This document shows, piece after piece, positions 13,052-24,888 of a stretch of 64,000 nt of DNA (the stretch's first letter is position 1; each line of letters begins with the position of its first letter). Both the position numbers and the translations under genes were made by a program. The notes beneath the pieces are model-generated. The model was given only the letters and a program-made list of their open reading frames with translations, ran no database searches and was not told where the DNA came from. Source of the DNA: Calonectria ilicicola (lineage: Eukaryota > Ascomycota > Sordariomycetes > Hypocreales > Nectriaceae); NCBI GenBank assembly GCA_020809705.1, contig CP085832.1, positions 2,666,001 to 2,730,000 of the forward strand, given 5' to 3'.

Positions 13052-13600
13052 AAAAAAGAATTAATAATATAAGAAATTCTTATAAAAGTTTATATTTAAG
13101 TAATTTAATTTTAATTATTATACTTTAAAATTTAATTTTTATTATTTTATTTATTATAAAAAAGATAATTTATAATATAATTTAGATTAGCTACTTTTAT
13201 AAGTAAAGTTTATATATAAATCTATTTTTTAATATTATATTAAATATATTTTAAATATTAATTATAATTAATATAATTATTTATTTATTTTTTAAAATTT
13301 ATTTAATATTATATATAAAAGTTATTATAAGATTTATTATTAATTTTTTAAATAATATATTCAATTATTATAAATATAGAATTTATTTTATAATTATTAT
13401 ATATATAAAGGAGTAAAGATATTAATCTTTATAATTTTAATAAAAAGATTTTTTTTATTTTAAATATTAAGAAGTAATATTTAGTTTAAAGGTAACTCTT
13501 ATATAATTATTTTATAAATCTTTTAAGGATTTTTTATATTATTTTTAAAAAATAAATAATTATATTATTTATATTTAAAATTATATTTTTAATATAAATT
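13052..13600 (-). mobile_element. Internal LINE fragment, minus orientation
   Basis: The reverse complement follows 30840-31540 of the large LINE. It lacks the solo LTR found there at 31362 and so shows the empty insertion site (AATTAGA...TTTAAAG). Confidence 0.65.
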
Positions 13601-13604
13601 AAAA

Positions 13605-13885
13605 TATATCTTTTACTATTTTTAATATAATATTATTTAAATATTATATTCTTTAAAATTATAATCTAAATTACTTAAATATTAAAAAATATATTAATAA
13701 TAATCTTTATAAATAATTATTATTTATAATCTTTGAAATTAAAGAAGGAAGTTAAGAGGTTAAAATAAATAATAAATATACTAAGGTTAAGGAAAAGAGA
13801 GGGCTAGATAGTATTTATTTAAGTAATTAAAAGTGCCTTTTCTTTCTATTTAATATTTAATAATAATATAATTATTATTAAATTA
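13605..13885 (+). repeat. Rep-B fragment, right part
   Basis: It matches the last 280 bp of Rep-B, with CTAAGGTTAAGGAAAAGAGA and TAAGTAATTAAAAGTGCC. The A end is missing. The sequence from 13886 to 14266 is AT-only with no feature recognised. Confidence 0.65.
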
Positions 13886-14266
13886 TACTTTATTTTATTT
13901 ATTATTATAAATTTTATTAAAGTAAATAGTAAAATAAAGATTAAATTTAATTATTAAAAGAGAATTATCTTTTTTATTAAAAGAATATTAATAATATATA
14001 TATATATTTAATTAATTTAAAGTAAGAAAGAAGATTTAGTTAATACTAATAAATATACTTTTACTTAAGTATTAGCTTTTTTTAATTTTAATAATTAATT
14101 TAATATAAAAAAGGCTTAATATTTATAGATTACTTTTATATTTAGTTTAGGATTTTATCAATTTATAAATTTAAATAGTAGTATCTTATATAAAATGATT
14201 TAATTCTTATAATAAGGTTAGAATTATAGATAATATTTAGAATAATATAATAAGATAGAAGTACAT

Positions 14267-14330
14267 ATATATAAGTATAAGAATATATAAGTATATAAGT
14301 ATATAAGTATATAAATATATATATATATAT
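14267..14330. repeat. Short tandem repeat, TATATAAG units
   Basis: About five direct units of (ATATAAGT) run into an (AT)n tract. Confidence 0.7.
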
Positions 14331-14605
14331 AATTATAAAGCTTATATAAAATAAAATAAATATTTATATAAAATCAATTTAATCTAGTAAATATATCTTT
14401 ATTTTATTAAAAAAAAGGTTTAAGAAATATAATAAATTATTAAATATTAAAAGATATTATATTATATATTATTTTATTTATTATTAATATTATTAAATAT
14501 ATTTATATTTTAATTATAAAATTAAATTAATATTTTCATATTATTATTAAATTTATTTTTAACTTCTAATAAAATAAAAAATTAATAATTTATTATTTTA
14601 ATAAC

Positions 14606-14735
14606 AATAATAATATTATATATATTTTTAATAATAATATTATATATATTCTTAATAATAATATTATATATATTTTTAATAATAATATTATATATATTTT
14701 TAATAATAATATTATATATATTTTTAATAATATAT
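14606..14735. repeat. Minisatellite, about 24-25 bp unit, five copies
   Basis: The unit AATAATAATATTATATATAT plus TTTT is repeated head to tail. Only one base differs, in the second unit (ATTCTT). Confidence 0.8.
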
Positions 14736-14885
14736 TTAAATATAAATATAATAATTAATAATTAAAAATATAAATATTAATATTTTAATTAATATTAATA
14801 ATATTTTAGATTTTTTTATTATTTAATAATTATATATTTTAATTAAAATATAAGATTTAAAAAAGTAAGTATAAAATAAATAAAA

Positions 14886-14968
14886 AAATAAATAAAAAGT
14901 AAATAAAAAATAAGTAAAAAGTAAATAAAAAGTAAATAAAAAGTAAATAAAAAGTAAATAAAAAGTAA
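14886..14968. repeat. Minisatellite, 11-bp unit TAAATAAAAAG
   Basis: Six to seven direct copies with small variants in the first two (AAATAAGTAAAAAG). Confidence 0.8.
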
Positions 14969-15407
14969 TATTTTATAAAATTTAAATATATATATTATAA
15001 TTTTGAATATATAAATAAATAATAAAATATTATAAAAAAAATTATAAATAATATATTTTTAAATAAATAAAATTTTAAAAAATTAAAATTATTATTTAAA
15101 AATATTTAAAATTTATTTTATTATTTATTAAAATATAAAAAGTAATTAAAGTTCTTTATAATACTTTTAATTATATAATTCTTTTATAAGTGGAAAATAA
15201 AATAAAATTATAAAATAAAAAATTATTAATTAATATTCTAGCCTAAAATAAAGATAATTTAATAGATTTAACTTTATTATATAATATTAGATTAATAAAG
15301 TAATAACTTTCTTAAAAGTTATTAAGAAAATAGAATAAGTAATTATGATTATTATATTCTTAACTAAATTAGGATTAAAGAGGTTATTAGTAGCTACAAC
15401 CATATTA

Positions 15408-15490
15408 GGCAAATCAGCTAAGCTAGCTAAGCTAGTTAAGCTAATTAAGTCAGTTAAGTTGTTTAAGTTAGCTAAGTTAGCTATATTTTA
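15408..15490. repeat. Degenerate tandem repeat of AGCTAAGCT / AGTTAAGCT
   Basis: About eight short direct units with C/T and A/G variants, the form expected of a tandem array hit by RIP. It lies 150 bp left of the pogo-like element that follows. Confidence 0.6.
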
Positions 15491-17603
15491 GTCGTTCTAG
15501 CTAAGCTTATATTTAAAAGAGACTATTTAATAAAATAAATATTAATTAATTAATTAATTATATAATAAATAAGCTTGTTTAATTAGATTAAAAGTATAAT
15601 AAGAAGAAGAAACTTTTAAAAATCTTTACTTAATATAATTCTATTACTCGTTGGCTCATGTGGGGCTGCCGCCCCAGGCGATCTAACTTAGCAAGCTAAG
15701 TTGGTCATAAAATTGTGAGATAGCCACAAAATTATGAGACATCGGCGAAGGCCGAATTTTACAGTGTTTTGCAGGGAATTTTATCTTTTATTATTATTAA
15801 TCTATTTATAATTTTTATTAAAATATAAATAAGTAAAATTTAAAAATATTTAAAAATATTAAACTAAGCCAAATATATGCAAGCTATTATTTTAAAGCAA
15901 AAACTACTATCTAAGCCTCCATACATTACTACCTTCTAAACAACTTCCTATATAATTTACATTAATATTATATCCTATAAACTATATAATCTTACTTATT
16001 ATATAGCTCTTTTTTCTTTAATAATCTCTTTAATTTTCTTATAGCTTATAATATATTATAGTAATTATAAAGGGTATAGTATTAAAATATATTCTTAAGG
16101 TAGTAATAAAAATAAATTAAAGCTACTTAATAATATAATTAATAATAATAATTATTACTATTATAGGATCTTTTTCTCCTTATTAATTTAAGATATTTTT
16201 ATTAATAGGAGATCTTCTTTTTCCTTATTTTTATTAGCTTTATTACTTTTATTATTAGTAAGTAATTAGATTAAATTAAAAATTATAATATTATTATTAT
16301 TTAATATAGTAATTTAATTTACTATATTAAAAGGCTTTAAGATATATTTAATATATAAAATTAATTCTTTAATTTTATAAAGTAAATCTATATTTATTAT
16401 AAATCTATTAATTTATTTATTAAATAATTAAGTTATTTATAATTATTATATATTTATAGATAAATATTCCTTATTCTTTTTTATATATTAAAATTATTTT
16501 TTAAATATTAATTTCTTTTTATTTCTATTAATAATAATTTCTTTATTATTTTATTATTTTTCCTTTATCTTTTTTATCTTTTAAAATAATATTAATTAAG
16601 TAAAATAAATCTATACTTTATTTTTCTTTTTATAAATCTTAGTAATTTACTCTTCTTACTAATTATAAAACTTTTAAAGATTAATATTATAAAAGAAATC
16701 TTTTATAAATTTATTTCTTTTTTTCTTTTTTTCTTATAATATTATTTTTTAATATATATATATTAATTATTTATATAAGTATTAATTATAATTTAAAGAA
16801 GTAATATTTTAATAATAATATTATATATTTACTTAAACTCTTATATAGTTAAAGAGTTAAAAATTTTATTATATTTTTTTATATATATTTTACTATATTA
16901 GAAATATATTAGAAGTATGTTTCTAGTAGTAAAAGGGAGGTATAAGCAAGATGAATTATTTCCTTTACTCTTATCTATTTATAGAGAAGATATTATATTA
17001 TAAGCTTAGTAATAAAAAGAAAAATGTTAATTTTTTTAAAGGTAAAAATAATATTTTTATTTTTAAATCTTTTATTAAAGAATTTTTATTATTTTATTAT
17101 TATATATTCTTATATATAAAGGATTTATTATTTAAATTATTTAAAAATTAATTATAAAATTAAGGTATATAAAGGTAATATTATTTTTTTATATTATATA
17201 ATAAATTACCTTTTAATATATATTTTTTAAAGATTAAAAAATACTAATATTTATAAATTATAATATATATATTAAATAAAATAATAAAGAAATTAAAATA
17301 ATATTAAATTTAATATAATATTTATAAAATATAAAGAGACTATAACTAAAAAAGTTATCTAGAATAAAAAAGCAAAAAATCTTTTTATTTTTAATATAAG
17401 TAACTAATAGTATATTATATTAAATATATTATTAAATTAGATCTCTAAAAAACTTATTATAACCAAACCACTCCTTTAAAATAATTCCTTTATACTTTAC
17501 TATTATTAACTTACCTTATAAGTACTTATTAAAATATTATACTTACTTAAAAATAATTTTATTATTAAAGAAGGTTATTTTTAATATTATAAATTATATT
17601 TTA

Positions 17604-18409
17604 TCTTTCATATAGTTATTTTCTTCCTTTTAGGAAAGGAAGATGCCAACAAGGTCACAGGACCTAAAGGCACACCTCATAATAGACTTTCACATCAATT
17701 AGTATAATCGCCTTTATACCAACTCTAAAGCCTAAAGGCAACACAAGATAAAAACCTTAATAGATAGAACCCTTATATAATAAAAGAAAGAATTTTACTT
17801 AAACAAACCTCTCTCAAATAACCCTCTCTTAAATACACACCAAACAGACCCTTTTAAAAATATATACATATATAACTAAAATATTTAAATAATGCATTAT
17901 TTATAAGGGCGATAGCCCTTTAGAAATGGAATCTACGGCTCGATATATCCATTAAGAAATCCAAGTTAATAATATTAAGCTGGATATAAAGGATTGAAAA
18001 CTAGAAAAACTCTAGAAAGAAGTAATAAAGATATAAAAGTAAGATAATATAGAGGATTAGATTAGAATTAAGCTAATCTTTTAGGAATGCAAATTCCTTT
18101 TTAAAAAAAGAATCTTTTAAATAAGGATAAGATCTTTATTTAAAAGTAATAATAGATAATAAAATTAATATTAAGGTATTTTAATATACTTAAATATAAA
18201 AGATCTTCTTTTAAAGAGAATTAAAAGAGATTTTTAAAGGAAATAAAGAATAAGGGTTTTATATAGATTGATATATTGAATCGAACAGTTATAAATATAG
18301 CATAGTGGAAGGAAAAAGGCAGGAAAGGTATACTAGAATAGGAAATGCAAACAACGGTTCAATCAAACAACTAATAGGATATGAGCAGTGTGATAGGATA
18401 TGAGTAGTG
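17604..18409 (+). mobile_element. Rep-A copy 3, complete, 806 bp
   Basis: Best-preserved copy of the repeat. It starts TCTTTCATATAGTTATTTTC and ends GATAGGATATGAGTAGTG, with the 15-bp duplication ATAAATTATATTTTA at 17589-17603 and 18410-18424. It contains un-mutated stretches (GGCGATAGCCCTTTAGAAAT, ATCTACGGCTCGATATATCC). No reading frame longer than a few dozen codons and no poly(A). The tail instead shows the unit GATAGGATATGAGYAGTG twice. Confidence 0.85.
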
Positions 18410-18559
18410 ATAAATTATATTTTAAAATTAATATTAATATATACTTAATTTAATATTAAAAATATTTTAAATATAATTTATATTAAAATTATATTTTTTA
18501 TAATATTATTTATATTAATAATAATATAAGATTTATAATTAGAAGAATTAAGGACCTAA

Positions 18560-19130
18560 GTATAAATCTACTATTTAATATATATAATAAAATATTAAAC
18601 TTTTTTTTAAATATAATAATTTTAATATTATATTAATTTATATTCTAATATTTAAAAATATTAATTTTATAATTCTTAATAATCTTAATAAGCTATTTAA
18701 AAAACTTTTTAATATCCTTAATACTACTAATCTCCTAAAACTTATAAAATTAATTAATAACTTTTAAAATTATCTTCTAAAACTTAAAATAATTATTATA
18801 AAAGTAAAAATATTATATTTTACTAATAAATTATACTTTTAAATCTCTATTATATAAAAAGGTATTAATAATATTCTCAACTTCTAACTTTAAAATTAAA
18901 AATCTAAACCTCTATATCTAAATAATAAAAATAATAATAACCTTATCTTCTTCATCTATTAATTACCTTAATTAATCAACTAATAACTTAAAATCATTAT
19001 CCTCTTACTCAAGCTTCTTAATAAGCCTAAAGATTATTACATATAATACACCTAGATACCAGGCAGCAGCTTGCTGTGCTATAAGAGGCTTCTTCTTAGT
19101 CTTATTATATATGCAATCGTTAGAAAAATA
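18560..19130 (-). pseudogene. N-terminal half of a pogo/CENP-B-type transposase
   Basis: Reading minus, KKPLIAQQAAAWYLGVLY and FRLIKKLE resemble the helix-turn-helix region. They are followed by DEEDKVIIIFII and further down by a block resembling the first catalytic region (near 18640). Stops (TAA/TAG) are frequent. The frame runs into the Rep-A insertion at 18409. Remnants of the C-terminal part are expected in 15790-17588 but are too mutated to follow. Confidence 0.6.
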
Positions 19131-19379
19131 TACGCACGATTGTAATATCTCTCTTGTTGCCTTCAGGTTAGCTTCTAAGGGTATGATAATAAAAGTGGAT
19201 ATGGTTATACTCTCTTTTAGTTATTAGGATCTTAGTTTATATATAAATTGTATGGGAAAAAAGATGGAGAGGGGTAATGAGGTGTTTTATAATTTTGTGG
19301 CTATTTTATAATTTTGTGACTAATTTAGCTTGCTAAGTTGGATCGCCTGGGGCGGCAGCCCCACATGAGCCAACGAGTA

Positions 19380-20365
19380 CTTTAGATATATAAGTATTAA
19401 TTATTTATAACTTTTATATTACTTTTTATAATAAAGTAATAATATTATTATATATATATAGAATATATTATTAAAAAATAATTAAAGATAATTTATATAA
19501 AATATTATAAGTAGAATAGGAAATATTAAGAAATATAATTAATAATAGTTTATTAATATTATTATATAATTTACTATTATCCTTTATTTATATAAAGTAC
19601 TTTTAATTTAATTACTTTATTTTAGCTTTTAAAGATTACTTTAATAAAGTTATAATAGGGAAATTAAGTTTAATTATATAATTATATTAATATTTAAGCT
19701 ATAAGTATATATATTTAAAGAAGCTTTAAGGGTTAAGTTTAATATATAAGAAATTATAATTAATATTCTTTCTTATTTACTTATTTATTTACTAAATAAG
19801 ATTTATATTTTATAAAGAGAAAAGAAAAAGCTTACTTAGAAAGATTTATTTAAATTATTTATTATATAATATAAAAAAGTAAAGAGGGTATTATTTTAAT
19901 TAAAATAAAATAATTATCTTTATTAATATATTATAATTAATATTATTAAAATAAAATAATAAAAATTATAAAAAGATAGTATATTTAATATTATTTATAA
20001 TTTATTAAAATATAAAGAATTAATAATTAAAAAGATAGTTTATACTAAATATATTATTCTTTTAAGTAATTAAGAATTTAATAAGAATAATAATAATCTT
20101 ATTAATACCTAGATAGTGCTTAATAATCTTTATAAAACTTATAAGTAAATAATTAATGTATAACTATATAAGATAGGTAAGGTATATAGAGATAAGGTGT
20201 ATATAGGTGAGATATATATAAATAAGGTATATATAGCTAATATAAAAGAGAATAATAAGATATTTTAATTATATAAACTAGATTTTAATATAATTAATTA
20301 AATTAAAGTTATATTAATTAATAATTATATTAATAATATTAAAAATAAAAAGAAAAATTAAAAAG

Positions 20366-20397
<32 letters not shown>

Positions 20398-23300
20398 TTA
20401 AAATTAAATAATATTAGAGATTTTAATTATATAATTATATTAATAATATTTCTAATTGATTTAATTTTAAATTTTAATAATATAAAAAAGTTATAATTTT
20501 TCTTTAATATTATAAGTAGTAGAATATAGCTATATTTAGATTAGATTTAATTAAATAGATTACTTTAAGCTTATTAAGGACTAATAGTAGATATTTAATA
20601 AAATAATAAATATAATAATTTAAGAATTAAAATATATATTTAAATCTATTATAAGAATAAATTTATTAATTTATTTAATTTATAAATATTTTTAAAAATC
20701 TTTTTATTTTTATTTTTATATAATATTAGTAGTTTATAATTTATAAATAAAAAAATAGATAGTAAGAAGAATTATTATTATAAGTATTAATAAACTATTT
20801 ATAATTTAAATTTAAAGAGATAGTATATAATATAATTGATTATTATATAATTAAAAGGGATAAGAGAATTAAAAGGATTAAAATATAAAAGAATATATTC
20901 TAAAGATAGTTATTAGTAATTATAATAATAATAATCTTTTAATTATTTAAATAATAATTAATATTTATTTATAAATAGTAATAAATATATAAGATTTATT
21001 ATTATATTTTATAATATAAGTCTTAATATATAAACTAAGGTAATTTTTAATTATTATAATAATTACTTTACTTATTATTATTTTTTTATATTTCTTATTT
21101 TTAATATATAGATATAATTTTATAATTAATATATTAGTATAATAAATATAAGAAGTTACTCCTTTATTAAAATTAAATAGTTATTATTTTAAATAATTCT
21201 AGAAAGAATAAAGATTATAAAAAATAAATTAAAAGCTAGTAATAGAAGAACTAAGAATAAATATATATATAAGCTTATTTATTATTTATTAATATATAAT
21301 TTTTAATAGCTTATATTTTAAAAGTTTTACTTAAATTTAAAAAAAGAATTAAATTATTTATTATTAAATATAGTTTGTTTTTAATATAATTTACTATAAA
21401 CTTAAATAATCTTATTAATTTTATAAAGTTATATATTATAGTTTATTAAAAGAGAGATAAAGAGATAATTAAGTAATTTTTAAGATTATTAAATATTATA
21501 AAAAAATATAAGTTATTATTTATTTTTAATTTAATAAGTTTTATTATATTTTTTATTATAAACTTTCTTTTTTTTAAGTATTATATTAATATTAAAGAGA
21601 AGTTAATTTTTAAATATATTAGTTATTACTTTATAACTATTAAAATAAATAAATATAAATTATTTTATATTTATAATCTTTTTTAATTATATAATAATAT
21701 TAAATTAAACTTATTATTTAAATTAAGTAAAAGTAATTTATTTAAGAGAAATAAAGTAAATTATAAAAAAATAATCTAATTCTTGAATAATATCTTTTAT
21801 AAAATAAATAATAATTTTTTTTATTTAATATAAATTAATTAATATATATTTTTAATAAAAAGATAAATTTTTATATTAATATTTTATAAATATATTAATA
21901 TGAATTAATATATTTTAAATATATTATTAAAGAAAATAATAATAATATATAAAATTAAAGTAATATATATAAATTTAAATTCTTATATTATTTTATAAAA
22001 AGAATATATTTTAATTTATAAAATATTATTTATATAAAGAGATTATATCTATAAATAAATTATTAAAATAAGTTTATAATTATTAATTTATAATATAATT
22101 TTAATTTATTATTTATTATAATTTAATTAAAGGATCTTACTTCTATCTTTTATTAATTATATAATTAAAATAAAAGATTTATTATAGAAATAGATAATAA
22201 TTATTATAAGGTATCTTCTTATATTTAAATAAAGTAATAATTAAGTTTAAAAAGGAGTAATTATAGCTAATATTAAGTTTAAAAATCTTAATATAATAAT
22301 TAAAATAAATAAAATTTATTAGTTTTTAATAAAGTCTATTAATTGCTTTTTTATAGAATAGATTTTATTTGAGATTAAGGTTATTTTATATTTTCTTAGT
22401 TATCTAAATGACTTTTTATTAACTAAATTTTAATCTTTTATTAATATTAATTAACTTTATTAGTATATATTAAGAAGATAGCTATATCTTTAATAGCTTA
22501 TAGCTTAAGAAGAAGATAATATGGTATAAAATTAAGATATTTATATTAAAGAAAATAGAAAAAAGATTATAACTTTTAATATCTATTTATACTATAAATA
22601 TACTTTCTAAAGTATTTATTTATATAATTATTTAATATTTATTTAGATTTAATATAAAATTATAAAATACAAATCTATAAATATATATATATTATTTTTT
22701 AATAAGTATTTATTTTTTAAAGATTAAATTTAGATTATATAGTAATATAAGAATTATTATATTTTTTATATTAATAGTTATTTTTTTTTATTTTATTTAT
22801 AATAAATAAAAGAAAAATAAGAATTAATAAAATAATTAATATTATTAATAATAAATATATAATCTATTAAATTAAAAATCCCTTTTTACTTTATTACTAC
22901 TACTATCTATATATTAACTTATATATTTACTTTAATATAATAGTTTAATATTTTAGTTTATTTATATTATAAGAGAAGTTTATATTTTAATCTTAGAATA
23001 ATAATATAAATATTATTTAATAAATAAAAAGAGAAAGTTTATTAAAAAGAATATTCTTTATAATTAATAATATATAATTTTTTAAAAATTAATAAAGAAT
23101 ATTAAAAGAGATATATAATAGTAGGCTTTTATATTAAGTAAGATAGGTGATAATTTTAGTAAGAGCTAGGGATTTAATAGTTAAGATGAGAATAATTATA
23201 ATAATAATATCTAATTATAACTTATATAACTTTTATATTTAGTTATTATAGTATTAATTATTAAATAATATATTTTTATTAATACAAATAAAATATATAA

Positions 23301-23676
23301 ATTTAATACAAAATAAAATACCTTAAATTATAATTCATATAGAAAGTAATCTTAATTATTATAATAATAAAATAATATAATATACTAAGCTAATAAAGTA
23401 ATAAATAGACTAGTTTAATTATTATTTTTATATAAAAGAGATAAAAAGAGAAAGAGAGAAAATATATAATCTTAATTTAATTTAATACATATATATACTT
23501 TGTTCTTTAGCTTAATACTATATAATTACTTCTTTTTTTTTTTTTTTTACTTTTTTTATTATTATATGATTTTTTTCTCTTTTATTATATAATAAAGGTA
23601 GGAGGGGGGGGGGTAGTGAGAACTTTTACATGAGGCTATAATCACAGCTAATAGTTCTCTTTTTGTTCCTTAAGAG
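19380..23676. other. 4.3 kb of RIP-mutated sequence, identity unresolved
   Basis: No terminal repeat pair, LTR or transposase motif could be placed. It contains an (AAT)n tract near 20364-20395, a T-run at about 23528-23551 and a G-run at 23603-23612. The last 100 bp (GTAGTGAGAACTTTTACATG) are of more normal composition. It forms the right flank of the block inserted into Rep-A copy 1. Confidence 0.4.
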
Positions 23677-23993
23677 TACTAACTTTAAAGCTTAAAGATA
23701 ATATAAGATAAAAAAGCCTTAATAATTAAAAACCTTATATAATAAAAGAAAGAATTTTTAATTAAAAATATAATATATACTTAAGTAAATCTTTTTTAAA
23801 TATATATTAAAAAAAACTTATAAATATAATAATTAAAATATTTACTTATAAATAATATATTATTTATATTAGTAATAACTCTTTAAAAAGTAAATTTATA
23901 ATTAAATATATTTTTAAATATTTTAAAAAGAAGTAAAAAGAATATATTAAATAAATAATATAAATAATAAAATTGAGATTTATTTTTAAAAAC
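23677..23993 (+). mobile_element. Rep-A copy 1, middle third
   Basis: Resumes at TACTAACTTTAAAGCTTAAA exactly where the 964-1339 part stopped. It runs to AGATTTATTTTTAAAAAC, where the LINE 5' end (TTCCCTCTTATATTTAAGTC) begins. Confidence 0.7.
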
Positions 23994-24888
23994 TTCCCTC
24001 TTATATTTAAGTCTTACAGCTAGTGCTATTAATAAACTTACTAAGAATATACTAAAATTCTAATAAAAGTATAACTACCTTCAATCTTAAGATTAATAAT
24101 TATTAATTTAAAAATAAAGAATTTACTAATTTTTAATTTTATTTTTAATAATAATATATCTTTTATTAAATTTATATTTTTTAAAAATAATAATAATAAT
24201 ATAATTAAAGAATTTATATTAAATATTTATAAAATAAAAAATTTATAATTTTAAATATTATAAAAAAATCTAGATTTTAAATATTATATAATTAAATAAT
24301 TTAATTAATAATAATATATTTATTAAATTTAAAAGTTTAATAAATTTTAAATCTTTTATATTTAATATAATAATTAATATTATTTTTTATTTAAAGAGAA
24401 TTATTATAAATTAATATATATATTTTAAAAATAAAATATTTATTTATTTATTAATATTTTAATTATTAAAATTATTATTTTTATAAAAAGTATAATTAAA
24501 TAAATAAATATAATATATATAATTAGATTATATATATAAATCAGGGTTGTGATTTAGTATACTAATACTAAACTAAATACTAAATACTAATCTTTTAGTA
24601 TTTTTCAATACTAATACTAAATTAGTATAATACTAATTTAGTAAATACTAATTTAGTAAATATTAAATTAGTATTTACTAATTTAGTATAATATTAATAT
24701 ACTAAATACTAAAACTTTAGTATTTAATATATTAAATATATAAATAAATAAAATAATAATAATAATATAAAATTAAAATAATAATAATAATATATAATTA
24801 AAATAATGAAAATAATAATAATAATATATAATTAAAATAATTAAAATAATTAAAATAATATATTTAAAAAAATATATATATAATATAT

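Larger units (their letters stand above)
15647..19377 (-). mobile_element. Second pogo-like DNA transposon, 3.7 kb including a nested Rep-A
   Basis: Long terminal inverted repeats of about 96 bp (15647-15742 and 19282-19377) begin CTCGTTGGCTCATGTGGGGC at both ends and include GCCGCCCCAGGCGATC. TA flanks both ends (15645-15646 and 19378-19379). The termini are nearly free of RIP while the interior is ruined. Minus the 0.8-kb Rep-A insert, the element is about 2.9 kb, larger than Fot1. Confidence 0.85.

Noticed and set aside
16951..17151. 66-codon open frame on the plus strand
   Set aside because: It lies in the degraded interior of the second pogo element, is low-complexity (F, I, L, K, Y, N) and has no family motif. 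Frames of this size are expected in AT-only DNA when stops happen to be absent.
1340..23676. A Starship-type giant cargo transposon
   Set aside because: No tyrosine-recombinase captain gene, no cargo genes and no terminal repeats of that class could be seen. The interior is explained by ordinary nested elements.
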